Positions 9,601 to 16,604 of a stretch of DNA of 33,086 nucleotides are shown piece after piece. A program made the position numbers and the translations under genes. Location: contig NZ_JAERUC010000101.1 of NCBI RefSeq assembly GCF_016745505.1, positions 1-33,086 of the forward strand, written 5' to 3'. The notes below the pieces were generated by a model that saw only the letters and a list, made by a program, of their open reading frames with translations, searched no databases and had not been told where the DNA came from. This DNA is from Streptomyces silvae (lineage in GTDB: Bacteria > Actinomycetota > Actinomycetes > Streptomycetales > Streptomycetaceae). Every line of letters starts with the position of its first letter. Position 1 is the first letter of the stretch.

Positions 9601-9624
9601 TCCTCGTACCGCGCGGGCTCCTGA
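6622..9624 (+). CDS. Large membrane-anchored pseudokinase with split kinase domain
   Basis: A 1000-residue protein with the architecture of its kinase neighbours but without catalytic residues. N-lobe-like sequence starts at residue 10 (ADRYRL). There is no glycine loop, the VAVK site reads LVRQV, HRD-x-K-x-x-N reads HRNITVRTV (158-166), and LTGLA stands where TDFG is expected (176-180). About 370 residues of low-complexity insert follow, with DPYG-type repeats, DADADADA and long acidic and Ala runs. The fold then resumes with WAPEQA (APE motif, near 573), DLWALGALLYRAVQG and the C-lobe. A basic segment precedes one transmembrane helix (about 773-792, LLLVLILLLMAAAVAYAMLF), a Ser/Gly linker and a domain from about 853 (GYELRKDAEGFEIGVPKNW) resembling the ends of both flanking kinases. 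The GTG at 6622 has GGGGAGG four bases upstream. It is likely a scaffold or regulatory partner of the neighbouring kinases. Confidence 0.88.
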   Translation: MDDYAGRVLADRYRLPLPPSDAFELVETRAFDTYSGQEVLVRQVPLPEVVDAEVLDADGLPSARRATGRAVRRPTDPAVRRAIEAAQAAAQVPDHPRLDQVFDVFAEAGSLWIVSELVAARPLAALLAERPLNPYRAAEIGSDVLTALRVLHAHGWTHRNITVRTVLVCDDGRVVLTGLAAGAAEEALCGYVPAPHPDPDEEDVYGPPAVESGPTGPYEPPAGEEDPYGEQDPYAVQGGERDAYALPAAEQDPYDGQSPHAEQGPYAVPPAGRDPYGAPAVEPGSYEAPDREAGPYDASAPFRPDADADADAGDDAHAALPGTDQPSAPEALPGPRASTDGVPAPGPRAEIEVAPSPSLPVVPPGAGSAAQLRAARAGAIAAYRAGARAAARAGEERKRAEHDRDDTPEAERREDPAAPPTASPAPGRPELPGGWGRAADDTYPPYAYAYDDEDDDGEDDDEGPGPTPPGRRVHLAGTWDDGPGAGRPVPAGGSGGTGGSGEDALRADSRRLGSGPVERRDRLPQPVAARTPAGGWDEVVAGRGDTPAYRGPATPLAAERARQARIAVVGAVTERWAPEQAGPVHDNWQLAPPIGPSTDLWALGALLYRAVQGHAPYPEENAAELVQMVCGEPPAFAEECGPLRPVVESLLRQDPTERPDFEELRGWLRSLVRSAPEPEAGADVVTLPPADAARLPVVRRRGELVRRRRGRGGAGRHRQGKPQRREQQQAYERPQAYEKPARAPREPKGPKVLRQPQPGGRAPRRLGRLLLVLILLLMAAAVAYAMLFMPESGTGTGAAPSGSAPATTGPGNSPSGGPSASASSGSSESSGSSGSSGSEKPQTSGSAVALASGYELRKDAEGFEIGVPKNWQRSPAGSDRQVRYGSDGFTVLVVPGRDTVKANGSDPLDYQRTAEPELKPFRESSWATSTGLRRVDVGRQAMAEGQFTWQESNGRQVYVRNLVMIVDGRYHIVQVIGPENDRDKVSEIYQQAISSYRAGS
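7231..7560 (+). repeat. In-frame DPYG-type repeats within the pseudokinase insert
   Basis: The motif GAxCCGTACG recurs about every 20 to 60 bases. It encodes DPYGEQ, DPYAVQ, DPYDGQ, GPYAVP, DPYGAP and similar units, and ends in a run of four GCGGAC (Ala-Asp) units. The repeats are degenerate, so this is a disordered protein linker rather than a DNA element. Confidence 0.7.
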
Positions 9625-9731
9625 CTGCGCAACAGCGGGAGGCGACAAGCATCACAGTGCGGTCTCGTGAGCGATGCGAGGTTACGTGGCGCCGCCTCCC
9701 CTCCGTACCCTGTCGTACCGAGGAACGGGGC

Positions 9732-9735
9732 GAGG
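9732..9735 (+). promoter_or_regulatory. Ribosome-binding site that sets the third kinase start
   Basis: GAGG stands six bases before the GTG at 9742. The alternative GTG 25 codons upstream (9667) has no comparable site, and the intervening residues do not look like the family. Confidence 0.6.
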
Positions 9736-9741
9736 ACACAC

Positions 9742-11436
9742 GTGGAACACGCGCAGGGCACGAACGCGGGGATCGTACTGGCGGGGCGGTACCGACTGGG
9801 TGACGTCCTGGGCAGAGGCGGCATGGGCAAGGTGTGGCGCGCCCAGGACGAGGTGCTCAACCGGACCGTGGCCGTCAAGGAGTTGACCGCCGGACTCTAC
9901 GTCGCCGAGGCCGACCGCGCCGTGCTGCACGCCCGCACGCAGAAGGAGGCGCGCGCGGCGGCCCGGATCACGCACCCGGCGGTCGTCACCGTCCACGACG
10001 TCATCGAGTACGACCACCGCCCCTGGATCGTCATGCAGTACGTCGACGGGCCCTCGCTCGCCGACGCGACAAAGGAGTCCGGCGAGGTCGAGCCGCGCGA
10101 GGCGGCCAGGATCGGCCTCCATGTGCTGGGCGCCCTGCGGGCCGCCCACGGCGCGGGTGTCCTGCACCGGGACGTGAAGCCGGCCAACGTCCTGCTCGCC
10201 CGGGACGGCCAGGTCCTGCTCACCGACTTCGGCATCGCCGCGATCGAGGGCGACTCCACCATCACCAGGACCGGTGAACTGGTCGGCTCCATCGACTACC
10301 TGGCACCCGAGCGGGTGCGCGGCGGCGACCCGGGCCCCGCCTCCGACCTCTGGTCGCTGGGCGCCACGCTCTACACGGCCGTCGAGGGAAGCTCGCCCTT
10401 CCGCCGTACGTCCCCCATCTCCACCATGCAGGCCGTCGTCACGGAGGAACCGCCCCCGCCGGTGCACGGCGGCCCGCTGGCACCCGTGATCACCGCGCTG
10501 CTGCGCAAGGACCCCGCGGACCGGCCGACGGCCGAGGAGACGGAGCGCATGCTGCTGGACGCGATGGAGGGGCGTAAACCCCGTGCCGCGCAGGCGCACG
10601 TGCCGACGCAGCGGGTCTCCGAGGACGATCTGCGCGCCTTCTCCACCCCGGACGGTTCCACCGCCCAGCTCGCCCAGCCCCTGCCGCAGGCCCCGGTAGC
10701 CCCGTACACCACCGCGCAGACCACCCGGAGCGGCGGCCGGGGCCGGTGGCGCACCGTGGTGCTCGTCGTGGCACTGGCCGCCCTGATCGGCGGGGCGGCG
10801 GGCCTGATCGCGATGAAGACGGCCGGGGACGACCGGAGCACCGGACGCGGGGTGGAACAGTCCGCCGGCCCGGCGCCCGCCCCCTCCGCCGACGACGGAG
10901 CGGACAAGGCCGAGGACAAGGCCAAGGAGAAGGCCGCGGGGGAGGACGAGCCGGCCGACCAGGCCGCGAAGGACGTCCCCGACGGCTGGAAGCGGGTCGT
11001 GGACCCCGAGGGCTTCAGCATCGTCGTGCCCGAGGGCTGGGAGCGGCAGGACAACGACGGCCAGATCGACTACACCCCGGACGGCGGCGCGCACCGCATC
11101 CGGATCAGCCTCGATCCGCAGCCCGACTTCACCAACTCGTACGCGCACATGCAGAGCATCGAGAAGGACCTGGCCAGGCGCCTGCCGGAGTACCAGCAGC
11201 TGGCGATGGAGGAGAACGTCTTCCGCGACCGGCCCGGCTCCCTCTGGGAGTTCACCTGGGTCGAGTCCAAGGACTTCCCCGGACCGCGCCACGGCATCGA
11301 CCAGATGTACTTCGCCGAGGCGGGCGGGCCCGAGTACGCGTTCTACATGACCGGTCCCGAGGAGGACTGGGCCGAGACCCGGGAGCTCTTCGCCACGATG
11401 CTGCGCGGCTGGGAACCTCCGGCGCAGGCCGGCTGA
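9742..11436 (+). CDS. Membrane-anchored Ser/Thr protein kinase (PknB type)
   Basis: A 564-residue kinase with complete catalytic machinery: GRGGMG (24-29), K46 in VAVKE, HRDVKPAN (142-149), DFG (162-164), activation-loop TRTG (175-178) and APE (188-190). One transmembrane helix lies near 337-358 (VVLVVALAALIGGAAGLIAM), followed by a Lys/Glu/Ala-rich linker. The extracytoplasmic domain from about 412 begins DGWKRVVDPEGFSIVVPEGW, the same pattern as in the pseudokinase and, more distantly, the first kinase. A short Pro/Gln segment separates kinase domain and membrane. The ORF follows the pseudokinase by 117 bases. The family is clear; substrates and stimulus are not visible. Confidence 0.92.
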   Translation: MEHAQGTNAGIVLAGRYRLGDVLGRGGMGKVWRAQDEVLNRTVAVKELTAGLYVAEADRAVLHARTQKEARAAARITHPAVVTVHDVIEYDHRPWIVMQYVDGPSLADATKESGEVEPREAARIGLHVLGALRAAHGAGVLHRDVKPANVLLARDGQVLLTDFGIAAIEGDSTITRTGELVGSIDYLAPERVRGGDPGPASDLWSLGATLYTAVEGSSPFRRTSPISTMQAVVTEEPPPPVHGGPLAPVITALLRKDPADRPTAEETERMLLDAMEGRKPRAAQAHVPTQRVSEDDLRAFSTPDGSTAQLAQPLPQAPVAPYTTAQTTRSGGRGRWRTVVLVVALAALIGGAAGLIAMKTAGDDRSTGRGVEQSAGPAPAPSADDGADKAEDKAKEKAAGEDEPADQAAKDVPDGWKRVVDPEGFSIVVPEGWERQDNDGQIDYTPDGGAHRIRISLDPQPDFTNSYAHMQSIEKDLARRLPEYQQLAMEENVFRDRPGSLWEFTWVESKDFPGPRHGIDQMYFAEAGGPEYAFYMTGPEEDWAETRELFATMLRGWEPPAQAG

Positions 11437-11459
11437 GCGGCCGTACCCGTCGCGGCCGC
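11437..11459 (+). terminator. Weak hairpin after the third kinase gene
   Basis: A 7-bp stem (GCGGCCG with CGGCCGC) and a 9-base loop lie directly after the stop codon. It is short but in the right place to end the kinase transcript. Confidence 0.4.
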
Positions 11460-11563
11460 CCCCGCGCGCGCCACGCCGAGGCGGGCGGGCGGCCGAAGAT
11501 TCACGATTCCTGACGCCCGATCCCGCGAAGGACGCCGGATCGCCCCTGATCAGCGGTTATGCC

Positions 11564-11579
11564 GCCAGTGATCACTGGC
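11564..11579. promoter_or_regulatory. 16-bp perfect palindrome, possible operator
   Basis: GCCAGTGATCACTGGC is a perfect 16-base palindrome about 100 bases upstream of the aldehyde dehydrogenase start. The arms meet without a loop, which favours a protein-binding site over an RNA hairpin. The regulator is unknown. Confidence 0.45.
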
Positions 11580-11629
11580 TGTATGGCCGGGTGTGGCACG
11601 CGTCCCTGGCGGGCTCTGTGAAAACCTGT

Positions 11630-11668
11630 TACCCACGGGTACCCAAAGTGGTCGGGCCGACATACTCT
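11630..11668 (+). promoter_or_regulatory. Putative promoter/operator giving a leaderless mRNA
   Basis: TACTCT at 11663-11668 fits a -10 box and ends seven bases before the ATG at 11676, so transcription would start at or next to the start codon. No ribosome-binding sequence is present, which agrees with a leaderless message. Just upstream, TACCC-AC-GGGTA (11630-11641) overlaps GGGTACCC (11637-11644), where a -35 box would be. A repressor could bind there. Confidence 0.5.
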
Positions 11669-11675
11669 CGCCCTC

Positions 11676-13313
11676 ATGACGGACTCGCAGGCCTCCACGA
11701 CCACCCCCGCCGCCTCCGGCGCCCGCGTCGGCACCAACCCGGTGGCCGCCGCCCCGGCCGGGGCGCGCACCGCAGCCGATGTCGTCACCCCCGAGGTGAT
11801 CGCCCAGCTGACCCGTGACGTCATCGGGTCCGGCCGCACGGCCAACCACAGCCCCTTCACCGGGGAGAAGCTGGCCGACCTGCCCGAGTCCACCCCCGAG
11901 GACGTCGCCACCGCCTTCGACCGCGCCCGCGCCGCCCAGCCCGCCTGGGCCGCGACACCGGTCCGGGCCAGGGCCGCCGTCCTGCTCCGCTTCCACGACC
12001 TGGTCCTCCAGCGCCAGTCCGAGGTCCTCGACCTCATCCAGCTGGAGACCGGCAAGGCCCGGCTGCACGCCCACGAGGAGGTGCAGGCCGTTGCTGTCGC
12101 CGCCCGCCACTACGGGCGCAAGGCCGGCGCGTACCTCAAGCCGAGGCGCCACACCGGGGTCGTCCCCACCCTCACCAAGGTCACCGAGCTGCGCCAGCCG
12201 CGCGGCGTCATCGGCCAGATCGCCCCCTGGAACTACCCGCTCGAACTCTCCGTCGGCGACGCGCTGCCCGCCTTCGTCTCCGGCAACGCCGTCGTGATGA
12301 AGCCCGACACGGAGACCGCGCTGACCGCCCTGTGGGCCCGCGACCTCCTCATCGAGGCCGGACTGCCCGCCGAGGTGTTCCAGGTCGTCCTGGGTGAGGG
12401 CCCCGTCGTCGGCCCCGAGGTCGTCAGCCGTGCCGACTACGTCTCCTTCACCGGCTCCACCCGCACCGGCCGCGAGGTCGCCCAGGGAGCCGCCGCCCGG
12501 CTCGTCGGCGTCTCCCTCGAACTCGGCGGCAAGAACGCCATGCTGGTCCTGGAGGACGCCGACGTGGAGAAGGCCGCCGCCGGCGCCGTCCGCGCCTGCT
12601 TCTCCTCCGCGGGTCAGCTCTGCATCTCCATCGAGCGGCTGTACGTCCACGCGTCCGTCGCCGACGCGTTCGTGGAGCGCTTCGCCGCCCGTACGAAGGC
12701 GATGCGGCTCGGCAACTCCCTCGCGTACGGCGCCGACATGGGCTCCCTCGTCGGCGAGCGGCAGCTGGAGACCGTCAGCCGGCACGTCGCCGAAGCCGTC
12801 GAGAAGGGTGCCACGCTCGTCGCGGGCGGCGTCGCCCGGCCCGACATCGGCCCGCTGTTCTACGAGCCGACGATCCTCGACGGCGTCGAGGCGCCCATGG
12901 CCGTCTGCGGCGAGGAGACCTTCGGCCCGGTCGTCTCCGTCTACCGCTTCGGCGACGACGACGAGGCCGTGGCCCTCGCCAACGCCACCCCGTACGGCCT
13001 CAACTCCAGTGTCTGGACGAAGAACGCCGCACGCGGTCACCGCGTCGCCGCCCGGCTGCGGACCGGCACGGTCAACATCAACGAGGGGTACGCACCCGCG
13101 TACGGCAGCGTCCAGTCACCCATGGGCGGCATGAAGGACTCCGGCCTCGGCCGGCGGCACGGCTCCGAGGGCATCCTGAAGTACACCGAGGCCCAGACCG
13201 TCGCCCAGCAGCGGCTGATGCCCCTGGCCCCGGCCTTCGGGATGGACGACGAGAAGTACGCCGCCTTCATGAGCCGCAGCCTCAAGGCGATGAAGGCCTT
13301 CCGGCTGCGCTGA
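11676..13313 (+). CDS. gabD2: Succinate-semialdehyde dehydrogenase-type aldehyde dehydrogenase
   Basis: A 545-residue NAD(P)-dependent aldehyde dehydrogenase. The core has the oxyanion-hole motif PWNYP (N186), FTGSTRTG, general base E282 in LELGGKNA and catalytic C316 in SAGQLCIS. EETFGPVV and the C-terminal GGMKDSGLGRRHG complete the family pattern. Sequence character fits the GabD2 group, which oxidises succinate semialdehyde to succinate or acts on related aldehydes. The first 50 residues are an Ala/Thr/Pro-rich extension outside the conserved domain. The ATG at 11676 has no ribosome-binding site and appears leaderless. The gene is 47 bases upstream of a GMC oxidoreductase gene in the same direction, so the two are probably one operon; a joint alcohol-to-aldehyde-to-acid route is an inference. 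The substrate cannot be fixed from sequence. Confidence 0.9.
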   Translation: MTDSQASTTTPAASGARVGTNPVAAAPAGARTAADVVTPEVIAQLTRDVIGSGRTANHSPFTGEKLADLPESTPEDVATAFDRARAAQPAWAATPVRARAAVLLRFHDLVLQRQSEVLDLIQLETGKARLHAHEEVQAVAVAARHYGRKAGAYLKPRRHTGVVPTLTKVTELRQPRGVIGQIAPWNYPLELSVGDALPAFVSGNAVVMKPDTETALTALWARDLLIEAGLPAEVFQVVLGEGPVVGPEVVSRADYVSFTGSTRTGREVAQGAAARLVGVSLELGGKNAMLVLEDADVEKAAAGAVRACFSSAGQLCISIERLYVHASVADAFVERFAARTKAMRLGNSLAYGADMGSLVGERQLETVSRHVAEAVEKGATLVAGGVARPDIGPLFYEPTILDGVEAPMAVCGEETFGPVVSVYRFGDDDEAVALANATPYGLNSSVWTKNAARGHRVAARLRTGTVNINEGYAPAYGSVQSPMGGMKDSGLGRRHGSEGILKYTEAQTVAQQRLMPLAPAFGMDDEKYAAFMSRSLKAMKAFRLR

Positions 13314-13360
13314 CCCCGCCCCCGCCACCCCTATCTGCCCTTTTCGTACCGAGGAGAGCC

Positions 13361-15199
13361 ATGTCCCAGGACAGCCCTGCCCAGAATCAGGCCGCACCGG
13401 CCGTCGCGGCGGCGGACGACGACGCGTACGACTACGACGTCCTCGTCGTCGGCTCGGGCTTCGGCGGCGCGGTCTCGGCCCTGCGGCTCAGCGAGAAGGG
13501 CTACCGGGTCGGCGTCCTGGAGGCCGGCCGGCGCTTCACGCGCACGACGCTGCCCAAGAGCTCCTGGGACATCAAGAACTACCTGTGGGCCCCCGCGCTC
13601 GGCCTGTTCGGCATCCAGCGGGTGCATCTGCTGGGCAAGGTGATGGTGCTGGCCGGCGCGGGTGTCGGCGGCGGCTCCCTCAACTACGCCAACACCCTGT
13701 ACGTGCCGCCCGCGCCGTTCTTCGAGGACCGTCAGTGGGCGGACATCACCGACTGGAAGGCCGAGCTGGCGCCGTACTACGACCAGGCGAAGCGGATGCT
13801 CGGGGTGCGGCTCAACCCGACCGTGACCCCGGCGGACGTCCACCTCAAGGCCGTGGCCGAGACCATGGGCGTCGGCGACACCTTCCACCTCGCGCCGGTC
13901 GGCGTCTTCTTCGGCGACGGCCAGGACGCCGACGGCACGGCGCACGCGAAGCCCGGCGGGGAGACGCCCGACCCGTACTTCGGCGGCGCGGGCCCCGCCC
14001 GCAAGGCCTGCTCCCAGTGCGGTGAGTGCATGACGGGCTGCCGTCACGGCGCGAAGAACACGCTCAACGAGAACTACCTGTACCTCGCCGAGAAGGCCGG
14101 TGCCGTGATCCACCCGATGACGTCCGTCGTCGCGGTCACGGACGACACCGAGGGCGGCTACCGCGTCTCGACCGTGCCCACCGACCGGCGCCGCAAGGCG
14201 GCACCCTCGGTGCTGCGGGCCCGGAAGGTGGTCATCGCCGCCGGTACGTACGGCACGCAGACCCTGCTGCACACCATGAAGGACGAAGGACTGCTGCCCC
14301 GGCTGTCCTCCCGGCTCGGCGAACTGACCCGCACCAACTCCGAGGGCCTCGTGGGGGCGCAGACCAGCGACCGCCGCTACCGCAAGAAGCACGGCACCGC
14401 CAAGGCCGACTTCACCCGGGGCGTCGCCATCACCTCCTCGATCCACCCCGACGAGAACACCCACATCGAACCGGTGCGCTACGGCAAGGGCTCCAACGCG
14501 ATGGGCGCGCTCACCATCCTCCAGGTGCCCTACAGCACCCACCGGGTGCTGAGCTGGTTCGGTCAGGTGGCCAGGCACCCGCTGCTCCTGGTGCGCTCGC
14601 TGTCCAACCGGCGGTGGTCGGAGCGGACCATCATCGGCCTCGTCATGCAGTCGCTGGACAACTCGCTGACCGCGTACCGCAAGCCCGGCGGCCTCGGCAA
14701 GGGGCTGCTCACCGCCCGGCAGGGCCACGGCTCGCCCAACCCGACCCAGATCGCCGAGGCCACCCAGGGCGCGACCCTGCTGGCCCAGGAGATCAACGGC
14801 TTCGCCGGATCGAACATAGGCGAGCTGATGGGCACCCCGCTCACCGCGCACTTCCTGGGCGGCTGCCCGATCGGGGCGAGCCCCGAGCAAGGGGTCATCG
14901 ACCCGTACCACCGGCTGTACGGACACCCCGGCATCTCCGTGGTCGACGGCGCCGCGGTCTCCGCCAACCTGGGCGTCAACCCGTCGCTGACCATCACCGC
15001 GCAGGCGGAGCGCGCGATGTCCTTCTGGCCCAACAAGGGGGAGGCGGACCCGCGCCCGGCGCAGGACTCGGCGTACGAGCGGCTCGCCGCGGTCGAGCCG
15101 AAGGCGCCCGCCGTGCCGAAGGAGGCGTTCGGCGCGCTGAAGCTGCCGTTCCTGGGGATGCCGGCGGTGCCGCCGAAGAAGGCCGCCTCGGACGCCTGA
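13361..15199 (+). CDS. GMC-family FAD oxidoreductase, ChoD-like
   Basis: A 612-residue FAD-dependent oxidoreductase. The dinucleotide-binding motif is near residues 27-55 (DVLVVGSGFGGAVSALRL) and the second FAD block follows (GAGVGGGSLNYAN). The C-terminal block has HFLGGCPIG and the active-site-region motif GISVVDGAAVSANLGVNPSLTITA. This matches the mycobacterial ChoD-like branch, annotated as cholesterol oxidase although many members have unproven substrates. Four cysteines at residues 217, 220, 223 and 227 (CSQCGECMTGC) form a ferredoxin-like CxxCxxCxxxC pattern, followed by RHGAKNTLNENYLYLAEK. There is no signal peptide, so it is probably cytoplasmic. GAGGAG precedes the ATG at 13361. It lies just downstream of the aldehyde dehydrogenase gene and ends at a strong bidirectional terminator. 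Confidence 0.88.
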   Translation: MSQDSPAQNQAAPAVAAADDDAYDYDVLVVGSGFGGAVSALRLSEKGYRVGVLEAGRRFTRTTLPKSSWDIKNYLWAPALGLFGIQRVHLLGKVMVLAGAGVGGGSLNYANTLYVPPAPFFEDRQWADITDWKAELAPYYDQAKRMLGVRLNPTVTPADVHLKAVAETMGVGDTFHLAPVGVFFGDGQDADGTAHAKPGGETPDPYFGGAGPARKACSQCGECMTGCRHGAKNTLNENYLYLAEKAGAVIHPMTSVVAVTDDTEGGYRVSTVPTDRRRKAAPSVLRARKVVIAAGTYGTQTLLHTMKDEGLLPRLSSRLGELTRTNSEGLVGAQTSDRRYRKKHGTAKADFTRGVAITSSIHPDENTHIEPVRYGKGSNAMGALTILQVPYSTHRVLSWFGQVARHPLLLVRSLSNRRWSERTIIGLVMQSLDNSLTAYRKPGGLGKGLLTARQGHGSPNPTQIAEATQGATLLAQEINGFAGSNIGELMGTPLTAHFLGGCPIGASPEQGVIDPYHRLYGHPGISVVDGAAVSANLGVNPSLTITAQAERAMSFWPNKGEADPRPAQDSAYERLAAVEPKAPAVPKEAFGALKLPFLGMPAVPPKKAASDA

Positions 15200-15230
15200 G
15201 CCCTTCGGACGACTGAGCCCTTCGGACGAC
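15197..15230 (+). repeat. Tandem 17-base duplication at the GMC gene end
   Basis: TGAGCCCTTCGGACGAC occurs twice in direct tandem, the first copy starting at the stop codon. It is a small local duplication with no evident function. Confidence 0.6.
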
Positions 15231-15246
15231 TGGCCCGGGGAACGCC

Positions 15247-15280
15247 GAGGGGCTGCACCCCCCTCCGAGTGCAGCCCCTC
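15247..15280. terminator. Bidirectional terminator between convergent genes
   Basis: A perfect 12-bp stem (GAGGGGCTGCAC with GTGCAGCCCCTC) and a 10-base C-rich loop lie between the stop codons of the plus-strand oxidoreductase gene and the minus-strand surface-protein gene. It can serve both. Confidence 0.8.
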
Positions 15281-15303
15281 CACGTTCCTGCCGGTGACGC
15301 GCC

Positions 15304-16311
15304 TTACGCGGCGGCGTCACCGGTCTTGCGGCGCCGCACGACGAATATCGCGCCGGCACCCAGCACCACGGCCGCGCCGCCCGCGAGGGCGATCACCGGA
15401 GTGGTGGAGGACGAACCGGTCTCGGCGAGGCTGCCGGTGACCTTGGTGGTGCCGGTCGGCTTCGTGTCGGGGACGGGGATCTTGCCGCCCTCCTGGGGCT
15501 TCGCACCGTCGTCGTCACCCGCGTCGACGATCTGGAACTTGTAGGCGACGTCCGTGAAGCACGGCTCGGCCTCGAAGTCCTCGCCGAAGACGAGCCCGCC
15601 GCCGAGGCTGAAGCCGGCACCCACCGGGGCGCTCGCCTTCACCTTGATGCGCAGGTCGATGTCGACCTCGTAACCGGGCTTGATCTCGTCGGTCTCACCG
15701 ACGTAGCCGGACGAGACACCGAAGTCGTCCAGGTCCGCCCAGCTGCCGTCGGCCTCGTCGAAGGCCTGGAGCTGGACCTGCTGGGAGGTGAAGAGCTTCT
15801 CGCCCGCCTTGTCGGCGGCGGCGCCCGCGAAGAACGCCACGTTCTTCACGGTCTTCTTCGAGTCGTTGTAGACGTTGAAGGTGAACCGGTCCCAGCCGCC
15901 ACCCCGGACGATCTTGCCGGAGAGACCCTTGATGGAGAGCTCCAGCGGACGCGGCGTGCACTCGTCGAGCGGCTCCTCCTCGTCCTCCTCGTCGGTCGCC
16001 GAAGGGGTGGGCGTCGGCGTCGCGGAGGCGGACGGCGACTCGGTGGTGGTCGCGGACGGGGAGGCCGTGCCGGGCGCGGTCTCCTCGGACGACTCCGTGG
16101 CCGACGGGGTGGCCGTGGCGGTCTCCGACTCGGTGGCCTCGGGGGAGGCAGTCTCGGACGGCGTCCCGCTCGGGGTCTCGGTCGGCGCCGGCGAGGTGGT
16201 CTCGGTCGTCGTGGTCTCGGGGTCCGCGAACGCGGCCGGCGCCGAGAGCAGGACGACCGGGCCTATGACAGCGGTGGCGGCAGCGAGTGCCAGGGTGCGG
16301 CGAAGCTTCAT
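15304..16311 (-). CDS. Sortase-anchored surface protein with LAETG signal
   Basis: A 335-residue exported protein. A signal peptide (MKLRRTLALAAATAVIGPVVLL to AFA) is followed by about 80 residues of Thr/Ser/Pro/Glu-rich sequence, probably an extended wall-spanning stalk. Residues 115-265 form a likely beta-rich domain with two cysteines (DECTPRP and EPCFTD) that could form a disulfide. The C-terminus has the sorting signal LAETG at 295, a hydrophobic helix and RRRK. LAXTG signals are recognised by class E sortases in Streptomyces, which would join the protein to peptidoglycan. The ATG at 16311 was chosen because it opens directly into a signal peptide; the frame runs 27 codons further up. 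It is divergent from another LAXTG protein gene. The ligand or role is unknown. Confidence 0.87.
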   Translation of the reverse strand: MKLRRTLALAAATAVIGPVVLLSAPAAFADPETTTTETTSPAPTETPSGTPSETASPEATESETATATPSATESSEETAPGTASPSATTTESPSASATPTPTPSATDEEDEEEPLDECTPRPLELSIKGLSGKIVRGGGWDRFTFNVYNDSKKTVKNVAFFAGAAADKAGEKLFTSQQVQLQAFDEADGSWADLDDFGVSSGYVGETDEIKPGYEVDIDLRIKVKASAPVGAGFSLGGGLVFGEDFEAEPCFTDVAYKFQIVDAGDDDGAKPQEGGKIPVPDTKPTGTTKVTGSLAETGSSSTTPVIALAGGAAVVLGAGAIFVVRRRKTGDAAA

Positions 16312-16604
16312 CTGGGGCCTCAGCGGGTCCGTGGTACCGCGTGTGCCGCGGTACGCCTGAAAGGGATGAACGGGCCTGCCGTTGTGGGGCACGGAACGAG
16401 CCTTGTGTGTTCGCCATGCATGACCTGTGACAGGAGTGAACGGTTGTCCGGGCTTTCACAGAATCTTTATGTGGCGCTCGACACACCCCGCGCACCGTGC
16501 CCGATCCGTGATCTTGACCGGAGCAACTCTTCGTACGGCTGGGAGGTCGAACCCGTACTGCGTCACAGCAGTCACACAGCTCCGCCGATCCTCAGAGGTT
16601 CGCG
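16312..16604. promoter_or_regulatory. Divergent promoter region between two surface-protein genes
   Basis: About 290 bases with no coding signal. TTGACC at 16514-16519 could be a -35 for the plus-strand gene, but no clear -10 follows at the right distance. CCTGTGACAGG near 16429-16439 is a perfect 5+5 inverted repeat with a 1-base centre. The region around 16455-16475 is A+T rich. AGAGG ends six bases before the ATG at 16605. Confidence 0.4.
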
